Shown here in pieces: positions 1 to 7,216 of a DNA stretch of 20,895 nt. Source of the DNA: Cyclostephanos tholiformis (lineage: Eukaryota > Bacillariophyta > Thalassiosirophyceae > Thalassiosirales > Thalassiosiraceae); assembly GCA_036939975.1 (NCBI GenBank), contig JALLPB010000621.1, positions 1 through 20,895 on the forward strand, read 5' to 3'. A program made the translations under genes and the position numbers. The notes beneath the pieces were generated by a model, which was given only the letters and a program-made list of their open reading frames with translations, did no database searches and was not told the origin of the DNA. The first letter of the stretch is position 1, and each line of letters opens with the position of its first letter.

Positions 1-180
1 GTTTTTAAGATCAAAATGGAACCCGTCACATAAGCCTGCATCATCATTGCCATCATCGCGGTGTCCTCTGGCTCCCTTGCTTCGATCGCTATTTATTCAC
101 AAGAAACACCGGTGTGTATTTTCTGCTCCGTCGTCCTCGCCCTTACGGTTTTCATAACCCTGCGCCTTGCCCCTCGCTAG
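1..180 (+). pseudogene. Remnant of small two-TM membrane-protein ORF, copy A
   Basis: The reading frame lacks its start, which lies left of the window, and ends at TAG 178-180. It aligns codon by codon with the intact 62-aa ORF of copy B at 6979-7167, ending in the same RLAPR. One in-frame TAA (about 31-33) replaces the Gln codon of copy B. By hand count, about 21 codons differ synonymously and about 16 change the residue over some 58 codons. Both hydrophobic stretches are kept. That pattern suggests the frame was under protein-level selection before this copy died. Function is unknown. Confidence 0.75.
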
Positions 181-196
181 GGCTACGTTCATGCGC

Positions 197-1870
197 ATGG
201 ACCCCGACGCGGACCCTTCACCCGATCTACTACCCGCCGCGGCGCTCCGCGCCCGCGACACCACCCACTCAAGCCATGCCTCACGACGCTCACCTGCCTC
301 CCGGTCCCACTCTTCTTGGGACCGTGAGTCGGGACTCTCACGTCACGATCCCAGCCACCCATTCCCACCGCCGGTAATTCTCCACGTCTCCCCCGCCACC
401 AACGACGAGCTCCCTGGCTATATCTACCTTGCCGCGGATGAACTTGACGACCGAGAGGCTATCCATGCCTAATTTGATAGCGCGGGGAGGACCGTCACCA
501 CCCTCCCCTGCCCCAACTTCGACGATTTTCTTCTCGTGAATTCTCTCCGTCCCCGCAACATTTCCTTCATGTCGGATCTGCCTCCCTACATCCTACGCCT
601 CGGCCGCCAGGTCCTTCACGACGGTGCCTACTCCAGTGACGCCCGCCCGGACCAGTCCTGGTTGCCACGGTCGCCTTCGGTGTCATCACCCTCCCTCCTT
701 TCTGGAGCGCTGCCCTCCCGCTCGGCTATTACCTCCACCCACGTGACACAGCAAGGTCGCCATCCACACTCTCGCCCTGATCCAGATGGGATTACGGCTC
801 CACCATTTATTCCCATGGGGGGCCACTACAGCTTTGGCGACATCTCCCCCCTCTCCTCCAGCAACTTTCTCCCGGTCGATGGGGGGCACCTGAATCGAGG
901 CTACATCTTCACCCACCGATCCTCATCTTCATCCACCCACCTCCCTCCTAGTGGTGCTTCAGTCACATCATCCCTGGCTGGCTCCCTTGCTCCCCCCAGT
1001 ACCTCATCAACTCCCGCCATTCACTCTCCTCCTCTCACGGCCCCTCTGTCCCTTGTCACCCCAGTCTCAATCAAGGACAAGCCATCCGACATGGGCCTCA
1101 AACCCATCACGGATAAGGACAGCTGGGTCGAGGCCAAGAAGATAATCGACGCCCGCCTCCGTCGCGCTCCCTACTGGCCCGGTGAGTTGAAAGAGTTGAT
1201 CACTACCCCGGCAAACACTGCCGCCAGCGTCTGGTGGGAGGAAGTCATCGCATACTACTGCCGTCCTCTGGTTTCCGACCTTTTCGTCGAAGAAAGCTGC
1301 TTCGATGGAAAGGGCTTTGAGATGATCGCACACATCGATCACCACTTTCACCCTTCTGGCGCTGTGGACTCCCTTGGCCATATTTTCGACCTCATTGACA
1401 TCAAACAGGCCGAGAAGGAATCCGTCATCACGCTCAAAGCTCGGTTCTCCAAAGTATTCAGCGCCTTGAAAATGGGGGGTATTACCATTGCCTCCCCCCT
1501 TCAGGTTGGTTTCATGCTTCGTGCTCTTCTGGCCCATTATCAGGTGGTCGTCCAAGAGTTTCGCCTCGGCCAGCATTCTCTGACCTCGGCATCCCTACAG
1601 ATGGTTGTTGACCAGTGTACCAATTACGACAAAGACCCATGGAAAGGCCCCGTTGGGAGAGATGGCAAACCTGTTCCTCACGGTGCTCCTTCTGCTAGTG
1701 CGGCGGGTGCTGATGCCGAGAACCCTTACGAGGCCCTTGCGTCTAAATCCTTCAATCACCATTTCTCTCGTTGGAAGAAGGCCCTGAAAGATGAGAAAGG
1801 CAAGTGCATGTTCTGCTTTAGTACGGCTCGCAACGAACACAACACTTGTGACTGTCCCATTATCAGATAG
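197..1870 (+). pseudogene. gag-pol: Gag region of copy A gag-pol (one nonsense codon)
   Basis: The start is placed at ATG 197 because it begins MDP like copy B and stays collinear with it. The frame is stopped by TAA at 470-472, where copies B and C have a Tyr codon (A-Y-F-D-S context). It then continues in the same frame to TAG 1868-1870. Recognisable parts are the conserved N-terminal domain (ILHVSP to DLPPYILRLGR), a Pro/Ser-rich spacer, the Gag core starting at IKDKPSDMG (about 1069) and running through PYWPG and WWEEVIAYYC, and a zinc-knuckle-like CX2CX7HX2C starting near 1806. Small indels right after the knuckle (1868-1880) shift the frame into the protease. The A-tract/CAA leader present before gag in B and C is missing here. 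Confidence 0.9.
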
Positions 1871-4623
1871 GTTTTAAGCTGGAAAAACGGAATCCATCCT
1901 CCGATGCCCCTTGTGACGTGGCGTCCCGTGTCGCCTCTGAGGTTCCTCCACCCAATGGTACACCTTCTCCAACCTCGCCTCCCACTCCGCTCCCTTCGGG
2001 CAGTTCTCATTCTGGTTCCACGGCCATTCCTGGAGCCTTCTTGGCGGCCACGGTGACTACTTATGATTCTGGGGATGAATTTGACTATGAAGGCAAGTCT
2101 GACGGGGTGATGTATGTTGCCCATAAAACTAATGGTACCAGTTTCGTGTACTCGCCTGCATCTTGCTCCCACACCACCATCGATCCCATCCCCACCACCA
2201 CCCAATGCACACCCCCTCTGAGCCTCCACCACCCGGTCACCGCTATCACGACTCCGTCGGCATCGCGTTCCGCTCGGGATCCCCAAGGGGTCAACACCGT
2301 ATACCTTCCTAAAACGGTCCTTTCTCTGTTGGCCAATCCTCCTTCTCCGACGGCCCCACGCACCTTTCGGTCACACTCCAGGTGCACGTCTCTGGTGGTC
2401 GCGGACACCGGCGCGACGGACCATATGCTCCCCAATAGGTCCACCTTCATCTCATATTACCCTGTCACCGGCAGACAGGTACATATGGGAAACAACTCCT
2501 TTGCTCCCATTGCGGGTCATGGCACAGCCATCATCTCCCTCAACAAGAAGAAGATACTCATCCGCGACTGCCTCCATGTGCCGGACCTCCGCAATCCCCT
2601 CTACAGCCTCCGAGCGCATCAGCGCCAATGGGGTTGCGGTTTCATCGGCATGTTTGGCCTTGGCATGCACGTCTTCTTTCCCACATTCATCCTTGAAGTT
2701 AACACTGCCACGGACTGTCACCTTGACTACAGACCCATTGGTCGTCTCGCACGCCTTCCCAACCTCGACTATGTCCAACCCACGTCCATCTCACCACGGA
2801 CCACACCGGCCCGGGCCTCTACGTCTCGCCCGGACCACCCTCCCCCCGCCACCATCGAACCCGACGACGCCACAGTGGCACCCGACGACACCATCGACGT
2901 CACCTATGCCTCACACTGGCCTAAACGTCCTCCCACACCACGCCCTCCTCCGGTGACTATCCCTCCCCTCCCTCCCGAGCAATACACTAGGAGCCTTTCG
3001 GAACTTGACCGCAACAAACTCATCCGCCGCCTCTACACGTTGGAATTTCAGTCAGATCAGTCCTCTCCCAAGAAGCATGGAAGTTCTACCTCTCCACTAG
3101 TTTGTATGTCCTCCGATGACATTGTCGCTCACCTCCACCACCCAGGTACGACCCCACCGGCCATCCGGCCCTGCGACACTCCCAACGCCTCCGACACCAA
3201 GTCCCATTTCACCGCTGAGGAGCTGCATTGTTTAACGGGGTGCCGTCGCTTTCGGAATTATCGGCATCTCGTCCACGCCTCCAAAAATGGACACTTCCTT
3301 GATAACAGCGAATTCCCCCTCTCGATCGGGGCTTACACGACCATCCCGACAGCCCCACGGGGGAAACCAATTGATCGCACCCCCTCCGAATACCTTGACA
3401 TTGTCCATCTGGACATCGCTTTTGTGCATTGCATGTCCGTCGGGGGTTTTAAGTATGCACTCATCTTTGTTGACAGGGCGACATGCTTCAACTGGTGTTT
3501 TGGTTTGAAATCGTTTCAGCACGATGACATTATCTCCGCCTTTCTCTCTTTTTGTGACAAAGCAGGGAATCTTGCACGTCAATTTTGCTGCGACTGTGAC
3601 GAGAAGCTCTTTCGGAGTCACGTCCGTTCCTTTCTTCACCAGGAACGTTCTTCGATCGCGGCCAGTCCGGCTGGCCCCCAATCCTCTAATGGCTTGGTTG
3701 AGTCCCACTGGAAAATCATGGTGCACATGTCTTGCGCCTTTCTGACAGAAAAGCAGATGCCTCGCACTTTTTGGTACTATGCTGTCAAACATGCAGCCTG
3801 GATGATGAATATGATCCCTGGCCGGTACATGGGCCAACTGGCTTCCCCTTTCATGCTGGCCCATGGTGTGCGCCCGGATCAAAGAACTTGGCTTCCACTC
3901 TTTTCCCTCTGCTATTTCCATCATGACAAAGACTGTGACGCCTCGCGTTCCAAGAACCAAGCCCACACCCTTGACGGCATTATCATTGGCCGCTCCCCAA
4001 CCTCCAACGCCATCCTTGTCTACAACCCACGCAACCAACATTATTACGAACCAGACAGCTACAAGATTGACACCTATTGTTTACCATCTTCAGTTTATCC
4101 TTCTATTGTTTATGATGGTGGCCTCTTCATCTCACTTCACCGCGGTGACCCTCCGATCATCAGCGAACCATACCCTCCAGGAACCCGCATCGAAGAACCA
4201 AGTCACAGCAACCCGGATGTCCGTTGCTCCGGCACTGTTGTTGACATTCCCATGGACCCCGCCACCTCACCGCACTATCTCATCCAGTTCGATGATGGCA
4301 CTACCACGTCAATTCCAGCTTCAAAAATGGCCTCCTTCATCCCCCGTCCTCAGGCCCTGCCATCCGACTCCTCCCATCTCCTTCCCCCCTTTCTTCGCCT
4401 CAATTCCAAGATCACCTTTGAAGATGAAGGCCAGTACCACAAAGGCTACCTCTCCAAAACGCCCAACGGACCCTACTGCTTCATCTACAAATCACATATC
4501 AATAAAAAGCACCCCGACTGGAGCGTTCCCCTGCCTAATCTCCCCACTACCTGGCACGACCTATGCATGGAACCGGCCACTCAACGGGCAGCTTTATTAA
4601 AGATACGTCTGCCAGTTTCGTGA
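1871..4623 (+). pseudogene. gag-pol: Protease-integrase region of copy A gag-pol
   Basis: This is a long open stretch in the +1 frame of the window, ending at TGA 4621-4623. It carries the acidic YDSGDEFDYEG motif, the retroviral-type aspartic protease with DTGA at 2404-2415, and a Pro-rich linker. The copia integrase core follows, with Asp at 3412, Asp at 3592 and Glu at 3700, which gives exact D,D35E spacing. The GRSPTSNAILVYNP segment and the two putative SH3-like modules (FDDGTT and GQYHKGYL) come next. Indels around 4573-4607 shift the frame, and the TGA at 4621 is the consequence. The residue before the second catalytic Asp is Cys, whereas it is Arg in copies B and C. The fragment is not expressible as an intact polyprotein. 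Confidence 0.9.
3860..3896 (+). other. 37-nt ultraconserved block inside integrase coding region (copy A)
   Basis: This stretch, beginning CCCATGGTGTGCGCCCGGAT, is identical base for base to 11055-11091 in copy B and 18000-18036 in copy C. The surrounding coding sequence of copy A differs from theirs at many third positions. It covers about twelve codons (AHGVRPDQRTWL) just downstream of the integrase catalytic Glu. The encoded residues alone would allow many synonymous changes, including at three Arg and one Leu codons. A cis-acting RNA or DNA role is possible but unproven. Confidence 0.6.
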
Positions 4624-6679
4624 GCGCTGCCTCGCTCCTTCGCGAATGCCCCCGCTCCCTCCTCTTGGCTGGTTGGCAAGCTACCGGGAGGAGAAAGTTG
4701 GTATACAGTCACAAGACACGTACGATGTCCTGATACTTGCGGAGTACCGAGCGTACCAGGAAAAGGGAGCACCCTGCGCGATCCCCACTATGTGCATTCT
4801 CACCATCAAGCCTGATAAGATGCTCTGCCCTCACCTCGCCAAGTCTCGCATCATCGTTCTCGAAAATCATGAAGATCGCTTGTGGACTAAATCGAAGAAG
4901 TATGCTCCTGTTCTCCGTCCCGATACCCTTCGCTTCCTGGTTAGCCTGGCCGTTGAACAACAACGTACACTCAAACAGGGTGACTGCAAAAATGCCTTTT
5001 GCCAAGGTGTCCTCCCGCCAGACGAACTCACCATTGTCAAACCCCCTATCGGGGACCCCGATGCTACGAAAGACGAGTACTGGCTCCTCAAGCGCACCCT
5101 TTATGGCCTACGACGAAGCTCCAAGCACTGGTTCGAGAAAATCACGAAGATCCTCTGTAGCATTGGCCTCCGACAAAATGCGTACGATCCATGCCTGTTC
5201 AGCGGTCATATCATTGACCCCTCCGATCCCGATGACTCCTCGTTGTCCTCACCACTTTCCCTTGGTCTGTATGTCGATGATTTTGTATATTTCTCTGCCG
5301 ACCCTTTAGTCGAAGCGAAATTCGAACAACTCCTTCAGCAATATTCGACGGTAGAATTTATGAAGACTGTGGAATGGTTCCTCGGGACACACTTTCAGTG
5401 GCTGGTAACCCCCACCGACGTCCAGGTCCACCTCAGTCAAACCGGCTTCTCCTCTCACCTCGTCGAGGAAAATAATGTCCATCTCCGCCACCCTACTCCT
5501 GATGCTACTCCATATCGGTCCGGCCTTCCCATCGATGCATGCCCGGAAACGGATGAAGAGTAATCCAATCCTACATTCGTTGACCGCAGGCGGAGGTACC
5601 AGAGCATTGTCGGTTCTATTGGCTGGCTCGCCCAGTCCACCCACCCTGACCTTGCTCCCTCTCACTCCTTCCTCTCATCTTATTGCAACAAACCATCAAA
5701 AAGCCATCTTAATGCCGCGCTATACGTCCTCCACTACATTTACTCCACCATCGATTACGGCATAACGTTCTCATCGAGAGAACGCGCTCCCCTTCACACG
5801 TACATGGCCTTCCCTCACTCTTCTGACACGGAAGCATACACTGACGCCATCCCTCCTCGTCCTGACCATCATCACCGTCTCTCCACTTACAGCGACGCGT
5901 GCTGGGGTTCTCAAATCGGTAACGCCATCAGGGATGGTGTCCAACTCCCTCTCTTCAAGTTCCGCAGCATGAGCGGTGCCATCATTTTCGGCTCCGGTGG
6001 CCCTATCACCTGGAAAACGGACCGTCAAGACAGGACATCTCTTAGTTCGTGTGAAGCCGAGATTCGGGCCACCAACATGGGCTCGCGTCTCACCGTTACC
6101 ATGCGCAACATGATACTTCACCTCCAATCGCTCGGCTATCCCATCAATGACACCAACACACCTACCCCCCTCTATAACGACAATGAGGCGTGCGTCAAAT
6201 GGTGCCACAATCTGACTACTAAGGGTAACCGACACATTGAACATCGTGAGAACGCCACTCGCGAGTGGGTTGAAGATGGCTCCCTCGCGGTCTTGCACGT
6301 CAGTGGTAAATGCAATCCATCGGACATCTTCACCAAGGAGATGCGGGACGGCGCGAACTTTCGCCGCCTTCGCGATTCGTTTATGTCTCGTGCTTCTGAT
6401 TTTCTCAGGGGTATTTTCACCTCGCTCCGTCACATCTCAAAGCCCGTTCTTGAACACGCCGCACAGGTGGCGAACTATATTGCGCCCTCCGTTCCCACTA
6501 CATTGGATGCGTTGATTTCACAACCTCTCCTACGGTCCACTCCCACTCCCTCCTGCCTTTATTCGGCGGGTAAATATATTCTCTCGCGGGTTTCTGCCTT
6601 TTCAGGACAGCAGGTTCTTATGAGCGATCATATGGGGGGTGTTAGTTATAATACTCATACCAGTTACTCGCCTTACTAG
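4624..6679 (+). pseudogene. gag-pol: RT-RNase H region of copy A gag-pol
   Basis: Two frame changes separate this part from integrase: indels near 4573-4607 and a deletion near 4663. The RT frame is then open from about 4670. The first catalytic Asp lies in QGDCKNAF (4982-4984) and YVDD is at 5270-5281. A nonsense TAA at 5561-5563 replaces the Glu codon of B and C without any length change. RNase H resumes in the same frame (YSDACWGS, SSCEAEIRA, NDNEACVKW, NPSDIFTKEM). A one-base insertion near the end makes the frame miss the usual stop. It reads through the polypurine tract into the LTR and ends at TAG 6677-6679. Confidence 0.9.
6630..6639 (+). promoter_or_regulatory. Polypurine tract of copy A
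   Basis: The segment ATATGGGGGG immediately precedes the TGTTA start of the LTR. The 5' context GAGCGATC is identical in all three elements. In LTR elements this purine run resists RNase H and primes plus-strand DNA synthesis. Its position directly against a TG-starting LTR fits that role. The first four bases are not all purines, so the functional core is probably the run of six G. Confidence 0.75.
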
Positions 6680-6711
6680 AATCAGCTAGCTAACTCTAAC
6701 TAAGAGCTCAC

Positions 6712-6923
6712 TTACCTATCACCTGCAAGTCATGAGCCCTTCCATGAGTTCGGAAGATAGTCCCTAAGCCGATTATTCCTGCACTCCCTTCCTCCCGCCA
6801 CGAGCCCCTCGGCGCAATTACCTCTCACCTGCAAGTCATGAGCCTTTCCATGAGTTCGGAAGATCGTCCCTAAGCCGATTGTTCCTGCACTCCCTTCCTC
6901 TCGCCGCGAGTCCTCCGACGCTC
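6712..6923 (+). repeat. 106-bp direct tandem repeat within the A/B LTR
   Basis: Two adjacent units, 6712-6817 and 6818-6923, both start TTACCT(A/C)TCACCTGCAAG. They stay closely similar for about 88 bases and then diverge. The unit is present once in the B/C LTR at about 13957 onwards. It is either an internal duplication or, more likely, the joint of two LTRs recombined out of register. Confidence 0.85.
6858..6885 (+). other. Predicted stem-loop in conserved LTR block
   Basis: GGAAGATCG can pair with CGATTGTTCC: nine pairs including one G-U, with a single bulged G, around a loop of about nine bases (TCCCTAAGC). The same fold is possible at 13996-14023 in the B/C LTR. It is weaker at 6752-6779, where one pair is lost. 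It lies in the best-conserved part of the LTR, so a role in R-region function, RNA processing or packaging is possible. This is inference from pairing only. Confidence 0.4.
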
Positions 6924-6975
6924 CCCGCGCCTTCTCCCACTCGCTCTTAGCCCAGCTTCGCCATTCGGAGTCACA

Positions 6976-6990
6976 GGTATGAAATTAGTC
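6976..6990 (+). other. Putative primer-binding site, copy B (half-tRNA type)
   Basis: The bases after the CA end of the LTR are GGTATGAAATTAG. They do not start TGG, so they do not match a full tRNA 3' CCA end. The reverse complement contains TTTCATACC, in which a CAT anticodon is flanked by T and A as in an anticodon loop. Some copia-like elements (Drosophila copia, yeast Ty5) prime from a cleaved initiator-Met tRNA half, and this could be the same. The match was judged by eye with no tRNA sequence to hand. Confidence 0.35.
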
Positions 6991-7167
6991 TTCGAGATCA
7001 AAACAGAGCCCGTGACCCAAGCAACCATCATCATCGCCATCGTCACCGCAGCCTCTGGCTCTCTAGCGTCGATCGCAATCTACACGCGTAACACGACCGT
7101 CAGCATCTTCTGCTCGGTGGTCCTCGCCGTCATCGTCTACATCGTGCTTCGCCTGGCCCCTCGCTAG
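6979..7167 (+). CDS. Small conserved membrane protein upstream of gag-pol (62 aa)
   Basis: The intact 62-codon ORF starts in the putative primer site, 4 nt after the LTR end, and stops 49 nt before the gag-pol ATG. An N-terminal charged stretch (residues 1-14) is followed by two hydrophobic segments (about 15-35 and 40-57) joined by a short loop TRNTT, and by a basic RLAPR tail. This fits a two-pass membrane hairpin. The same frame is recognisable in copies A and C. Codon comparison with copy A shows many synonymous changes and the same stop position, which argues for a real protein. I know of no copia family with such an ORF here. A membrane-localising or viroporin-like role is speculation. 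It should be the first ORF met by ribosomes on a genomic transcript, so it would affect gag-pol translation. Confidence 0.65.
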   Translation: MKLVFEIKTEPVTQATIIIAIVTAASGSLASIAIYTRNTTVSIFCSVVLAVIVYIVLRLAPR

Positions 7168-7216
7168 ACGTTGCCTACAGCTCAAAAAAAAAAAAAAAAA
7201 ACCCAACAACAACGAC
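7168..7216 (+). promoter_or_regulatory. A18 tract plus CAA-rich leader before gag-pol (copy B)
   Basis: A run of 18 A (7184-7201) is followed by CCCAACAACAACGAC and then the gag-pol ATG. Copy C has 13 A and CAACAACCAACAAC at the same place, so both parts are kept although the bases before them have diverged. Copy A lacks them. Unstructured A-rich and CAA-rich leaders are known to favour ribosome loading in other systems. Here they could permit initiation on gag-pol downstream of the small ORF. That role is inferred, and no experiment is implied. Confidence 0.5.

Larger units (their letters stand above)
1..6817 (+). mobile_element. Copia-type LTR retrotransposon, copy A (decayed, 5' end cut by window)
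   Basis: This is the oldest and most degraded of three tandem elements. The window starts inside its small 5' ORF, so its 5' LTR and primer site are not visible. Its gag-pol runs from about 197 to the polypurine tract at 6630-6639. Its 3' LTR sequence appears to run from 6640 to about 6817, where it joins the LTR of copy B. Alignment by eye to copies B and C shows all the copia domains in order (Gag, zinc knuckle, protease, integrase, RT, RNase H). It also shows two nonsense codons and several frameshifts. No target-site duplication can be assessed. It is a relic, with no sign that it could move on its own. Confidence 0.9.
6640..6975 (+). repeat. LTR shared by copies A and B (336 bp, apparently chimeric)
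   Basis: It begins TGTTA directly after the polypurine tract and ends GTCACA directly before the putative primer site, so it has the usual TG...CA termini. It is 107 bp longer than the B/C LTR because a 106-bp segment occurs twice (6712-6817 and 6818-6923). The left unit carries several private differences. The right unit matches the B/C LTR with about one mismatch over its first 88 bases. This suggests that the left part came from the 3' LTR of copy A and the right part from the 5' LTR of copy B. No convincing TATA box or AATAAA signal is visible. No gene lies in it. Confidence 0.8.

Noticed and set aside
1067..1576. Antisense ORF of 169 codons over the Gag core
   Set aside because: It is a shadow of the sense frame. 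Its apparent conservation follows from the Gag codons.
3863..4600. Sense ORF of 245 codons in another frame over the integrase C-terminal part
   Set aside because: Its composition is low-complexity Ser/Thr/Pro from frame-shifted reading, with no homologous frame of fixed ends in B or C. The +1 frame carries the domains.
6712..6923. Tandem repeat as a CRISPR-like or satellite array
   Set aside because: There are only two units of 106 bp inside an LTR, with no spacers. LTR recombination explains it.
7171..7184. CCTACAG as a splice acceptor and CAG/GTATGA at 6974-6981 as a donor, giving a spliced gag-pol message
   Set aside because: Copy C has neither a matching acceptor nor a GT donor (GC instead), so there is no conserved support.
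7184..7201. A18 tract as the poly(A) tail of a retroposed transcript
   Set aside because: It sits just before the gag-pol ATG in two elements, is followed by conserved CAA repeats, and there is no element end or target duplication there.
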